A stretch of DNA of 9,090 bases. It comes from CAZGYE01 sp964530165 (GTDB taxonomy: Bacteria; Planctomycetota; Planctomycetia; Planctomycetales; Planctomycetaceae). The DNA is taken from assembly GCA_964530165.1 (NCBI GenBank), contig CAZGYE010000247.1:1-9090 (forward strand). Reading direction: 5' to 3'. The translations under genes and the position numbers were made by a program. Under the pieces are notes generated by a model that had not been told where the DNA came from, did not search any database, and saw only the letters and a list, made by a program, of their open reading frames with translations. Shown piece by piece: positions 1 to 8,200 of this stretch (position 1 is its first letter; the number at the start of each line of letters is the position of its first letter).

Positions 1-129
1 GTCGCAACAGCGTTCTATCGCCCCGCTGGGGCTCGGGGAGAATGGACTCGATCCCTGTCCCCAGGGCTCGCGCCCTGGGCTACCATCTAACGTCCCTCCG
101 GGACTCAGAAGAGGCTCTTCAAACACGCT
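1..129. repeat. Hairpin-rich intergenic repeat, left edge
   Basis: No gene is supported here. Four short perfect inverted repeats lie close together: GCCCC-GCT-GGGGC at 20-32, CCCAGGGC-TCGC-GCCCTGGG at 60-79, GTCCC-TCC-GGGAC at 92-104 and GAAGAG-G-CTCTTC at 108-120. Clustered GC-rich hairpins of this style, including CCCAGGGC/GCCCTGGG and the GTCCC..GGGAC word, are what I remember from intergenic REP-like repeats of planctomycete genomes; that link is from memory and was not checked. The open frame that starts at 42 simply translates the repeat and then runs antisense into the neighbouring gene, so it is not a gene. Only one copy is visible in this window, so repetitiveness is an inference. 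Confidence 0.5.
108..120 (-). terminator. Possible hairpin 3' of the minus-strand operon
   Basis: A 6-bp perfect stem (GAAGAG / CTCTTC, one-base centre) begins 9 bp beyond the TAG stop of the 1126-residue protein. It is followed on the minus strand by two more stems (104-92 and 79-60). No T-run follows on the minus strand, so this is not a classical intrinsic terminator. It may stop transcription, protect the mRNA 3' end, or only be part of the repeat element. Confidence 0.25.
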
Positions 130-3100
130 CTAAGACCCCGATCGTGCCGCGGGCGGCACATCCCAGTGCTCCGGCGGCTGGAGGGTCACGCGGACGCGAA
201 CCGGCAGGTCCGGGCCGCCGCCACGGCAGCCGAACTGGGCACGGTAGCTGCCGGCCGGGAGAACGACCGCTTCCGCCTGATCCGCCGTCCGTTCCGGCTC
301 ACTGAGCGCCGGCCCGTAGCGGGTGATCGGCTCGTCCGGCCAGAAGAACAGATACTGGCCTTCCGTGAGAGTCCCTCTCCAAGTGAAACGCTTGCCGGCG
401 ACTTCGACGAACGGATCGACAATCGCCCGATCGTCCAGCCGACGCAAGGCCTTGACGTCGTCGATACCGCAAGCGACCCGCGTGTGGCCGGGAAGACCGT
501 TGTAGTAGAACATCAGCGAGCGCAGCTTGCCGTAGTCGATCGGGTCTTTTTTGGGCCGGGGGAGTTGCTGGTAGCGCCAGCCCGTGAAGTCGTTGGTGAT
601 ATAGTAATCGCAGGCCCGTTTGCCGTCGTGCAATTGAAGTTTGAACAGACCGCCGCGACCGTCGCCGCGGAGCCAGAAGCCAATACCGCGATGCCAGGAA
701 ATATCCAACGGCGGATCGAAGCGCCGGCTGATGACCGACCAGCCGCGGTTGTCGGCCAGTGTGCTTTCGGCCGTGTAGATCGCACACCGCTTGCCTTCCT
801 TCGCGTCCTGGAGGGTGGATTCGAACTGCTGCGTGACTCCCGGCAGAACCGAGCCGGACTGGCCCGGCTCGATTGCGTAGACCGGCTGTTGTCCTTTCGG
901 TTTTCGCAGATACGGCCTGAGATCGTCGAAGGTCTCCAGCACCAGGGCGTCAGAGGCCCGGTAGGCAGGCCCGGGCCGCAGCCAGGGTCCGCCTTGGGCG
1001 TGAATCTGCACGCCCAGCCGCGCCGGGCCTTGCTTCACTTTGAACGCCCAAGTTCGAGCTTGGTCGTCCGGCACAGCGATCTCATGCCACGGTTTGTAGA
1101 CGACCCGCTGGAAGACTTCACGATCCTTGGATCCGAGCAGCCGGTACTCACGGCGATGGTCCAGTAACTTCGCCCGCTCGTCGGGTTCTTTCTTGCCGCC
1201 CAGGATGGGATCGATGCGCAGCCGGGCTTTCATCTCTTCGGGAACGCGACCTGATAGCCGCAACCGCTCGTAGCGGCGGATCAGGTCGAGTATCTCACCC
1301 GTGAAGGGATGCCGGCCGGCGGCCTCGGGAGAGACCTGGAACGACATCGACGAGTCGTAGCCGATGGTCGCTCCCAGAACGTACTCATACATGTCAGGCG
1401 TGGCGCGCGGGTCGTAGCCGTAGTACCATCCGATGTCCAGCGGCATGAGGCTGCGGCCGAAAGAAACAAACCACTGCGACCGCTCGTCCAAGTAGCCTTT
1501 CAGGTCGCCGTGGCCGTCGGCCGACGCGCTGCGGGCCAACATGTGCCACGAGTAGTGGCTGAAGCTGCTGGCCTGAAGCAAGATGTTTTTGTTGTCGAGC
1601 TTGTCGTAGAAGGCCTTGTGGAGCCGCGCGTTGTAGTACCAGTGATCGCCCTGCAGCCGCTCAGAGCCGTCGAAGTAGAGCATTTCCGCGCCACAGGCAT
1701 TGGCCACCCGAGAGAAGTGGCCGGCCACCTCGTCCAGAAGCGTCGTGTCCAAGTCGATCATGTGGTAGCCGTAGGATCGCACTAGGTGGTCGATGTGGGC
1801 GTTCCGCTTGTGGGCGGCCGGTCGCGTCCCCAGCCAGCCTCGGCGGCAGCCCCGAAAGCCGTACGGCCCTTTAAGCAACCGTTCGGCATAGTGGATCAAC
1901 TCGTCACCGACTTGCAGCACCGTGCCCTGTCCCCGGTAGCCGCCGTCCTCGGCTGGAAACTCGCCGGGCGGCTTCAGCGACGGCAGGAAGTCGGTCTTAT
2001 TGTCCACATCGGCGGCCAGTGTGGCCGCGACTCCTTTGAGGAGCCGAGAGTCGGGAACGGGCGTCAGATACGGGTCGGGAGGATAGATCGACGCGGCCAG
2101 CAAGTGGAAGCCGACATGGAAGCCGGCCGCTTTGATCCGCCCGACGGTCCGCTTCAAACCCTCCAGCCCGTCCGGGAAGTTCGTGCGATTCACCTCGTAG
2201 TGACCGGTGGATTGGCACCAGGAGCCCTGGCCGATGAGGACCGTGTCGAATCCTCCCCGCCGGGCAATGGCCAGAGCCTCGTCCAGTTCGCTCTCGCTGA
2301 ATCGTGTCAGAAAGAAGTAGGATCGTTTGATCTCCGGCGACTGCTTGTTCCACTCGCCGCCCAGCCGCGGACTGGGCAGCCCTGCCGCCGGCTCGAAACG
2401 CGAGATCGTCTCCAGAAACTCCGCCCTGGGGCACGCAAGGATTCCGAACGCCGCCGGTTCGATCTTGTGCTTCTTGTACGTTTGGACGACCAGGTGCGGC
2501 ATCGGCGTCGCCCAAAGCGGCGAGTCGGGCGACTCGAAGTCCTCGAGCAATACCACCTGTTCCCGGCCATCCCGCTCGACGACCGCTTCTACGTGATCGA
2601 TCAGGCAAGTGACCGTCTTATCAGCCGGCATGCTGTTGTAGTAGAAGTTCAGCTTCGCCACGTGGTTATAATGGAGCGTGTTGATCGAGCAGTGTGTGAG
2701 CGTGACTTGTCGCCAGCCCTGAAAGTCGATTGGAAGGTAGTTGTCGCGATAGCCGCCCTGGCCGTCGTAAAGCTGGATCTTCAGTTGCTCTGTCTGGGCG
2801 TCGCCGTGGACCCAAACGCGGATCGCTTTGCAGCCGGTCAGGTCTAGCGGTTGCAGAAACGATCGGCCGCGGACGCTCCACCCACCGGGTTTTGCGTTGC
2901 ACGAGGCCGTAAATCGGGCGGCCGCCTTGCCCACCTTGGCCTTTTCGACCACCCGGACGAACTCGTGACGGCAGCCGTCACGGTCGGCCCGATAGACGCC
3001 GGACGACTCGCGCAGGGCATGCACATTGATTTCCGAGGCCATAACCGCGGCCACTCGGCCGTCCAGCTCGGCCGCATTCAGCGTCCCCAGTAACTGCGCG

Positions 3101-3510
3101 GCAACTGGTACGGGTAGGCTGAACAACCGCAGCCGAAGCACATCTTCGGCGCCGGTGAGTCTCGCAAGTCGCAGCACCGCGAAGCCACGGTCGCGTTTGA
3201 CATGGAACTCGGCCGTCGCGCCGCCTTCGAATACGACCGCCAACGTGTCGCCTGAGAGCGAGACGGACTGCGGATGAAACCGACCCTCTTCCGTCTCCAG
3301 CAGGAACGCCGACTGCCCCGAGCCGGGCCACTGCGTCCCGTCGGCGAACCGGAGCGAAGTGACGGCTCCGCGTTGATCCAGCGTGAGCGTTGCTGCAGCA
3401 AGATCCAGCACGATCTGGGCGTTCACGCGGGTCGAAGCCGTCAAGCTCAAGAGCAGTAGAACGGCGGAGATATTGCGTGTCATGGTCATGGGTCGTTGGA
3501 TACGGAGCAT
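130..3510 (-). CDS. Exported barrel protein, glycoside-hydrolase-like
   Basis: A 1126-residue exported protein; I cannot assign a named family. Residues 1-32 form a Sec signal peptide (basic start, core AVLLLLSL, likely cleavage near VNAQ). Residues 33-150 are beta-rich. Residues about 211-312 and 924-1024 are two copies of one beta module, sharing WSV near the start, LQL/IQL-DG, DF-GWR and FYYN, and resembling carbohydrate-binding or CIA30-type sandwiches. Between them, about 395-745, is a barrel-like part with strands FDTVLIGQG (421-429), GFHVGFHLLA (463-472) and MLYFDGSE (610-617), where D614 is a candidate catalytic acid. This layout suggests a glycoside hydrolase, substrate unknown. The start is uncertain: ATGs at 3510, 3489 and 3483 all lack a clear Shine-Dalgarno, and 3489 gives the most typical signal peptide. 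It follows the ceramidase-like gene after 37 bp, so it is probably the second gene of that operon. Confidence 0.85.
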   Translation of the reverse strand: MLRIQRPMTMTRNISAVLLLLSLTASTRVNAQIVLDLAAATLTLDQRGAVTSLRFADGTQWPGSGQSAFLLETEEGRFHPQSVSLSGDTLAVVFEGGATAEFHVKRDRGFAVLRLARLTGAEDVLRLRLFSLPVPVAAQLLGTLNAAELDGRVAAVMASEINVHALRESSGVYRADRDGCRHEFVRVVEKAKVGKAAARFTASCNAKPGGWSVRGRSFLQPLDLTGCKAIRVWVHGDAQTEQLKIQLYDGQGGYRDNYLPIDFQGWRQVTLTHCSINTLHYNHVAKLNFYYNSMPADKTVTCLIDHVEAVVERDGREQVVLLEDFESPDSPLWATPMPHLVVQTYKKHKIEPAAFGILACPRAEFLETISRFEPAAGLPSPRLGGEWNKQSPEIKRSYFFLTRFSESELDEALAIARRGGFDTVLIGQGSWCQSTGHYEVNRTNFPDGLEGLKRTVGRIKAAGFHVGFHLLAASIYPPDPYLTPVPDSRLLKGVAATLAADVDNKTDFLPSLKPPGEFPAEDGGYRGQGTVLQVGDELIHYAERLLKGPYGFRGCRRGWLGTRPAAHKRNAHIDHLVRSYGYHMIDLDTTLLDEVAGHFSRVANACGAEMLYFDGSERLQGDHWYYNARLHKAFYDKLDNKNILLQASSFSHYSWHMLARSASADGHGDLKGYLDERSQWFVSFGRSLMPLDIGWYYGYDPRATPDMYEYVLGATIGYDSSMSFQVSPEAAGRHPFTGEILDLIRRYERLRLSGRVPEEMKARLRIDPILGGKKEPDERAKLLDHRREYRLLGSKDREVFQRVVYKPWHEIAVPDDQARTWAFKVKQGPARLGVQIHAQGGPWLRPGPAYRASDALVLETFDDLRPYLRKPKGQQPVYAIEPGQSGSVLPGVTQQFESTLQDAKEGKRCAIYTAESTLADNRGWSVISRRFDPPLDISWHRGIGFWLRGDGRGGLFKLQLHDGKRACDYYITNDFTGWRYQQLPRPKKDPIDYGKLRSLMFYYNGLPGHTRVACGIDDVKALRRLDDRAIVDPFVEVAGKRFTWRGTLTEGQYLFFWPDEPITRYGPALSEPERTADQAEAVVLPAGSYRAQFGCRGGGPDLPVRVRVTLQPPEHWDVPPAARSGS
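439..741 (-). other. Second copy of beta module (protein residues 924-1024)
   Basis: This is the C-terminal copy of the duplicated module within the 1126-residue protein. It aligns by eye with the other copy: WSV start, PLDI/PLDL, a fixed-spacing FWLRGD/VWVHGD strand, LQLHDG/IQLYDG, DFTGWR/DFQGWR, FYYNGLP/FYYNSMP and a closing IDDVKAL/IDHVEAV. The conserved ends suggest a complete folding unit used twice, probably to bind the same or similar ligands. Confidence 0.7.
1276..2328 (-). other. Barrel-like central domain (residues about 395-745)
   Basis: This central part of the 1126-residue protein shows alternating hydrophobic strands and amphipathic helices, as in a TIM barrel. A roughly 55-residue insert (about 520-575, VLQVGDELIHYAE then PYGFRGCRRGWLGT) interrupts it. 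YFDGSE (612-617) lies at a strand end, where barrel glycosidases carry a catalytic Asp. WYYGYD (695-700) is aromatic-rich and could line a sugar site. The domain limits are estimates, and the catalytic role is inferred from position only. Confidence 0.5.
2575..2880 (-). other. First copy of beta module (protein residues 211-312)
   Basis: This is the N-terminal copy of the duplicated module, placed before the barrel. It contains WSVRGRSF, IRVWVHGD, KIQLYDG, DFQGWRQVTL, LNFYYNSMP and CLIDHVEAV, each with a counterpart in the second copy. The copies differ at most positions outside these anchors, so the duplication is old or the modules were acquired separately. Confidence 0.7.
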
Positions 3511-3547
3511 GCTTCAGTTCAAACAAGTCGCCATGTATATCCGACCA

Positions 3548-5095
3548 CTAGTCCAGTTCGGGCGGCACGTTGCCATAGGACCACGGTTGGCCGCGGAAGG
3601 GCGGAGCTTTCGGGCGCATGGGCACTTCACCAGGAGTCATCTGAGAAGCCAACTTAAGTGCCGTCTCGACCATCTGACGGCCCGCCGTCACCTCCAGATT
3701 GCTGTAGCTGGTCAGCCGCGTTTCATAACCGCCCCCGTGTTCCCCCAGGGCCTCCTCGGTGGGAACGTAGCCCACACACCCATTGGCCAGCGAGACCGGG
3801 TAGGTGAACGGAAAGCGGCACTTGGCCTTCAAATCGAGTCCGAACTGGCAGAAAAACTCGGCTGGATCGGTCAGAAAAACCGCGGGTCCGACTTGAATGG
3901 CTTGCACTTCCGCCTCGGCGAAGGGCGCCTTCGCCAGACGCGCATCGAGCAGCACGATCTCTTTGGCAAATGTCCATTCCGCGGCGCCCACGACTTTCGG
4001 GTCTTGCCTGACCCTCTCCCAGCAGCGCTTCACACGCTGGGGTTTGGGAACGCGGCGTTTGATCTTTAAGACCTTCGCACGTGCTGCGAGCGGCATCTGG
4101 TTGCCAGGCTCCATCGTCAGCAGAACCTTGACCGCCTCGGCGCCGATCGAGCCGCCGACAAACTGCGCCGACCGCTCCGCCGGTCGTCTGACGTAGGGGC
4201 TGAGGTTGTCGACCTGTGTGACGTCGCCGGAAGCGCCGGCCAGAAAAACCACAACCGCCTTCGGCCCCAACGCCCCGCGAATCACCTGCTCCAGGTAGTA
4301 GATGTAATTCGCGGAAATGCCGCCCGGACTGGTCGTGGCATGACAGGCGTAGTTCACCACGCAGCCGAGAAACTTGCCTTTCTCATCCCAGACCCCCAAC
4401 ACACCCACTTCCGGATCCGTCGGACCGGCAACCTCAACAATGTCGGGATTTCCCTGCCCGGGGTGCGTGAAGCACAGACCGTTGCGCATGCGAAAGCGGC
4501 GATTGAAGGCGACCTTGTCCTCGACGCCGCTACCGACGCCGCACTTCGCGTCCACTCGGGAACCGTCCGACTCGCAAACCGCCGAGATGACTGCCTCCTC
4601 GACGTGCTTCAGGTAGTCCCCATCGGCACAAGACGATCTCTCATAAGCCAGCGACTGCACCTCCGGCGAAGCGTGGTCATACTCTCCCGGCAAAATCAAC
4701 CCGGTCGGCCCCGACGAATGGGAATGGGAAGCGCCGATGAGAATTGCCTCGGGCGGGATCCCACATTTCTCGTGAATCGCTTTCCTGATCGCTTTGACCG
4801 TCTGGCGACGAATCACCAAAGCATCGACTCCCACCAAGGCGACGCGACGTTTACCGTCGTCGAACACGACTGCTCGCACCTTGCACGGATCGTGCAACGA
4901 CCGGTGATAAGACTTTCCGTATCCGCCGGGTCGTTCCATCCCCAGTTCCGGGGTGATGTCGCGCTCGGCAAAGCCAACCTTCAGCGTCGCCTTCGCCGCT
5001 TTTGGGGCTGCAGCCTGCGCCTCATCGCCCGTGGATCCCATGCTGCAAATCATCGCAGCGACAAGAAACATCAACCGCCCAAGCACGTTGAACAT
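3548..5095 (-). CDS. Neutral/alkaline ceramidase-like exported protein
   Basis: A 515-residue member of the neutral/alkaline non-lysosomal ceramidase N-terminal domain family: zinc amidases that in characterised members split ceramide into sphingosine and fatty acid. Residues 1-30 are a signal peptide (core LMFLVAAMICS, end near AQAAA). VGFAERDITPELGM (40-53) is the usual opening. Likely zinc ligands are H124 and H126 in GASHSHSSG, H252 in NYACHATT and E458 in GYET. The nucleophile loop reads GASGDVT (287-293), with Thr293 where characterised ceramidases have the Ser of GDVS. The start is ATG at 5095, because an AGGAGG lies 8 bases upstream; the in-frame GTG at 5101 would sit only 2 bases from it. 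First gene of a probable two-gene operon with the barrel protein. Many planctomycete homologues have unknown substrates, so 'ceramidase' names the family, not a proven activity. Confidence 0.9.
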   Translation of the reverse strand: MFNVLGRLMFLVAAMICSMGSTGDEAQAAAPKAAKATLKVGFAERDITPELGMERPGGYGKSYHRSLHDPCKVRAVVFDDGKRRVALVGVDALVIRRQTVKAIRKAIHEKCGIPPEAILIGASHSHSSGPTGLILPGEYDHASPEVQSLAYERSSCADGDYLKHVEEAVISAVCESDGSRVDAKCGVGSGVEDKVAFNRRFRMRNGLCFTHPGQGNPDIVEVAGPTDPEVGVLGVWDEKGKFLGCVVNYACHATTSPGGISANYIYYLEQVIRGALGPKAVVVFLAGASGDVTQVDNLSPYVRRPAERSAQFVGGSIGAEAVKVLLTMEPGNQMPLAARAKVLKIKRRVPKPQRVKRCWERVRQDPKVVGAAEWTFAKEIVLLDARLAKAPFAEAEVQAIQVGPAVFLTDPAEFFCQFGLDLKAKCRFPFTYPVSLANGCVGYVPTEEALGEHGGGYETRLTSYSNLEVTAGRQMVETALKLASQMTPGEVPMRPKAPPFRGQPWSYGNVPPELD

Positions 5096-5103
5096 TGGCA
5101 CTT

Positions 5104-5109
5104 CCTCCT
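5104..5109 (-). promoter_or_regulatory. Shine-Dalgarno of the ceramidase-like gene
   Basis: The minus strand reads AGGAGG here, a full match to the anti-Shine-Dalgarno core. It stands 8 bases before ATG 5095-5093 and only 2 bases before GTG 5101-5099, so it decides for the ATG and removes two residues from the longest possible frame. Confidence 0.8.
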
Positions 5110-5174
5110 GATGAGATCCTGCTGTTGTGTTATCATCGCGGTCGCCGAACTGGGGAGCCTAACATCCCGACGGC

Positions 5175-5204
5175 GTGACAAGCAAACGTGACTCGCATTA
5201 TACT
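5175..5204 (+). promoter_or_regulatory. Sigma70-like promoter for the HzsA-like/FGE gene
   Basis: GTGACA (5175-5180, five of six to TTGACA), an 18-base spacer, then TATACT (5199-5204, five of six to TATAAT). Transcription would start near 5211 and leave a leader of about 68 bases before ATG 5279. The site lies in an AT-richer patch of an otherwise GC-rich window and in the correct divergent gap. Planctomycete promoters are poorly defined, so this is a motif-based prediction. Confidence 0.5.
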
Positions 5205-5226
5205 TAATCAATGCCGGTATCGTCAC
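5197..5226 (-). promoter_or_regulatory. Sigma70-like promoter for the minus-strand operon
   Basis: On the minus strand, GTGACG (5226-5221, four of six to TTGACA) is followed by an 18-base spacer and a perfect TATAAT (5202-5197). This -10 overlaps the -10 of the plus-strand promoter by four bases, so the two could not be occupied together. The leader to ATG 5095 would be about 95 bases. Confidence 0.5.
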
Positions 5227-5268
5227 TGCACGGCGTACTTTGCTGTGCGAACCAACCCAACATCCCGT

Positions 5269-5273
5269 GAGGT
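5269..5273 (+). promoter_or_regulatory. Shine-Dalgarno of the HzsA-like/FGE gene
   Basis: GAGGT stands 5 bases before ATG 5279. Together with the signal peptide that begins at that ATG, it supports 5279 as the start over the in-frame GTG at 5267. Confidence 0.55.
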
Positions 5274-5278
5274 CATCA

Positions 5279-8200
5279 ATGAAATCGAAGATGGTCTGGA
5301 TGCTTTTTGTAGTGGGACTGTTCCTTCTGGACGCTCGCTCGTTTGCCGCCGATCTTCCGTACGACATCCAGAAAGGCTCCTGGTGGGAAACTATGCTGGT
5401 TTCGCGGAATGCGCTGCTAAGGCAGGAGGCTGCACGTGCAAGCGCTCAGGGCGAATCGATTGCACCGCGGCTGGGACCGTGGTATTTGCTCGGCCCGGTT
5501 CCCATCCCGGGCCAGTACGACTTCTCGAAGGCATACCCGCCGGAACGCAAAACGAATCGGAACCGGGGATACGATGGGGGCGCTGAGAACGCGACGCTGG
5601 GCTGGACCCTCGGTCTGAAACTCAGGGACGGTACGCCGCACACACTCTTTCGCGGCAGGCATGTGGTTTATTTGTCTCGCACCATCACCACTTCGGATCG
5701 AAGAGCGCTGCCGGTTTATGTTGATACGTGTGGCGAGATGGCCGTGTGGCTGAACGGCAAGCAGGTCCAGGCGCGGCGCGGCGGTAGGCTGACGACCCAC
5801 AGCTTGGGACGCAGGAACGTCCAGATCCAGCCAGCGGAGATCACGCTGAATCTTCTTCCCGGCGAGAACAAGCTGCTCGTCAAGATCGGTGTGAATCCGG
5901 GTCCGAGACCGGCGAACAAAGATCCGTGGCGGGAATTCACCGCCCCCGCCAGGCGACCGTGGGGAACGGTTTTTGCCGCGGGGATCACCAAGTCCGGACC
6001 AGCCGAGCGCTACGAGAGTCTTGCGTATCGGGAATGGTCGCAGTTTTATTTTTCGACGCGGCGTGAGGTCGGCGCCCGTCCTGATTCCAGGGCCTTGGCC
6101 CGCGAAGAATTGTGGCGGCTTGTCGCGCGCGACTTCTCGGATGCGACGGCGCAGCGAGAATTGGCCTGGGAGCAAAAAGACCTGATCTGGGACCTGGATT
6201 GGGACCCCGACGATCTCAGCGAGCTGGGCAGACGGTATGCGAGCGCGATCGGTCAACCAACCCTGAGAGCCGAGGCCGGGAAGTTGTTGCCGCAGTCTCA
6301 GGAGCTCAGCGCTTTGAAAAGGATTCGGCAACTGTATCTTCGCTCTCGAGCCGGCCAGGCGGGAGAAAACGCCTTGAAGAATTCCGGCGATCGTCGCGAG
6401 CTGCACCACAAGTTGAATTCCGTTGGCCGGGCAATCGCCGACTTGACCGAGACCTTCGGACCGAGCTACCCGAACGGACGGCAATTCGCTTCACGCCTGG
6501 CGGAGATTGAAAAGCTGGCTCGAGCGGCCGAGGCCAAGCAGAGTGCCGGACTGTACCAGCAGGTCGTCGACCGTCTGGAAAAATTGCGCACCGATGCGTT
6601 GCTGGCCAATCCCTTGCTCGACTTCGACCGGTTGTTGTTGGTCCGGCGACGGGGGAACCGATTCCGACGCACTTTGCCCGACAATTGGGCGAGCAACGCC
6701 AGCCTGCCTCAAACCGGCCACGACAACGACATCGCCGTCCTTTCTCCAGTCGGACCGCACGGAAAGCTGACGAGCATTTTCAAGCCAGACGGAGAACGGC
6801 TCGTCAAAGACGTCGACTTGCACTTTGATGCCGAGAAGATGCTCTTTTCCATGCCGGACGGTAAAGGCCGTTGGCAGGTTTTCGAGATCCGCGCCGACGG
6901 CACCGGCTTGCGGCAAGTGACGCGCGGCGATCAGGAAGGCGTCGACAGTTTCGATGCGTGTTATTTGCCCTCGGGCAAGATTGTCTTTTGCTCGACCGCA
7001 CCGTTCGCCGGCGTGCCGTGCGTAGGCGGTCAGGATTTCGTGGCCGTGCTGTATCGGATGAACGACGACGGCTCGGGCGTCCGGCAGCTTTGTTTCGATC
7101 AGGACCAAGACTGGCATCCAGCGGTCCTCGCCGACGGCCGCGTGCTTTACACCCGCTGGGAGTACACCGACATGCCGCACTTCTTCAGCCGGTTGCTGTT
7201 CCACATGAACCCCGACGGCACCGAGCAGAAGGCGTACTACGGCAGCAATTCGTACTGGCCAAACTGCATCTTCTACGCCCGGCCGGTTCCCAATCATCCC
7301 ACGAAGCTCCTCGGCATCGTCAGCGGTCATCACGCGGCGGCGCGGAGCGGTGAGCTGATCGTTTTCGATCCGGCCAAAGGACGGCACGAGGCGGACGGCG
7401 TCGTGCAGCGAATTCCGGGACGCGGTCGGAAGGTCCAACCCGTGATCAATGACCGTCTGGTCGCAGGCTCCTGGCCCAAGTTTTTGCATCCATACCCCTT
7501 GAGTGAAAAGTACTTCTTGGTCGCTTGCAAGATGACCGAAGAGGCCCGGTGGAGCATCTACCTGGTCGACGTCTTCGACAATATGCTGTTACTCCACGAG
7601 GAAGCCGGCTTCAATCTTTTGGAACCCATTCCGCTCCGCAAGACGGCCAGGCCGCCGGTCATCGCCGACAAGGTCGATTTGAATCGCAGCGACGCGGTAG
7701 TTCACATCACCGACGTTTACAGAGGGCCGGGGTTGAAGGGCATCCCACGCGGCACCGTCAAGAAGCTGCGGGTGATCGCCTACCATTACGCCTACCGGAA
7801 CATGGCCGCCGACAGCCGGGCGATCGGTTGCGATTCGTCCTGGGACACGGTGAAGAGTGTTCTCGGCACCGTGCCGGTCCACGAGGACGGTTCGGTCCTG
7901 TTTCGCGTTCCGGCCAACACGCCGCTGACGGTACAGCCGCTGGATGCCGAAGGCAAGGCCGTGCAGTTAATGCGCAGTTGGATGACGGCCATGCCGGGTG
8001 AAACCCTCACGTGTGTAGGCTGTCACGTGTCGGCCAACAATCCACCGCCTGTTCAAGGGACCGCGGCCGTGGGACGGGAACCATCGGAAATCAAGCCGTG
8101 GTATGGACCGGCGCGAGGTTTCAGCTTTGAACGTGAGGTGCAACCGGTCTTAGATGAATACTGCGTCGGCTGTCACGACGGCCGGTCCCGCGAAGGGGGA

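Larger units (their letters stand above)
5174..5226. promoter_or_regulatory. Possible operator: GTGAC repeats and GCATT/AATGC dyad
   Basis: CGTGAC occurs twice on the plus strand (5174-5179 and 5187-5192), and GTGAC once more on the minus strand (5226-5222). GCATT (5195-5199) and AATGC (5210-5214) form an inverted repeat around the shared -10 region. Such symmetry over divergent promoters would suit a dimeric regulator, but the words are short and chance occurrence is possible. Confidence 0.25.

Noticed and set aside
1..129. CRISPR array
   Set aside because: The hairpins differ in sequence and spacing; there are no identical direct repeats with regular spacers.
166..1167. 333-codon open frame on the plus strand
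   Set aside because: It is antisense to the C-terminal beta module, whose duplication at protein level proves that the minus strand is coding.
1786..2847. 353-codon open frame on the plus strand
   Set aside because: It is antisense to the barrel and first beta-module region of the 1126-residue protein; composition is Arg/Val/Gln-rich as in mirror frames, with no domain seen.
4340..5191. 283-codon open frame on the plus strand
   Set aside because: It is antisense to the ceramidase-like gene, crosses its promoter region, and has no domain I recognise.
5417..6484. 355-codon open frame on the minus strand
   Set aside because: It lies fully antisense to the HzsA-like/FGE gene, has no signal or domain I recognise, and is expected from the GC-rich codon use of the plus strand.
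6491..7489. 332-codon open frame on the minus strand
   Set aside because: It is antisense to the propeller-coding part of the plus-strand gene, whose recognisable motifs on the sense strand show which frame is real.
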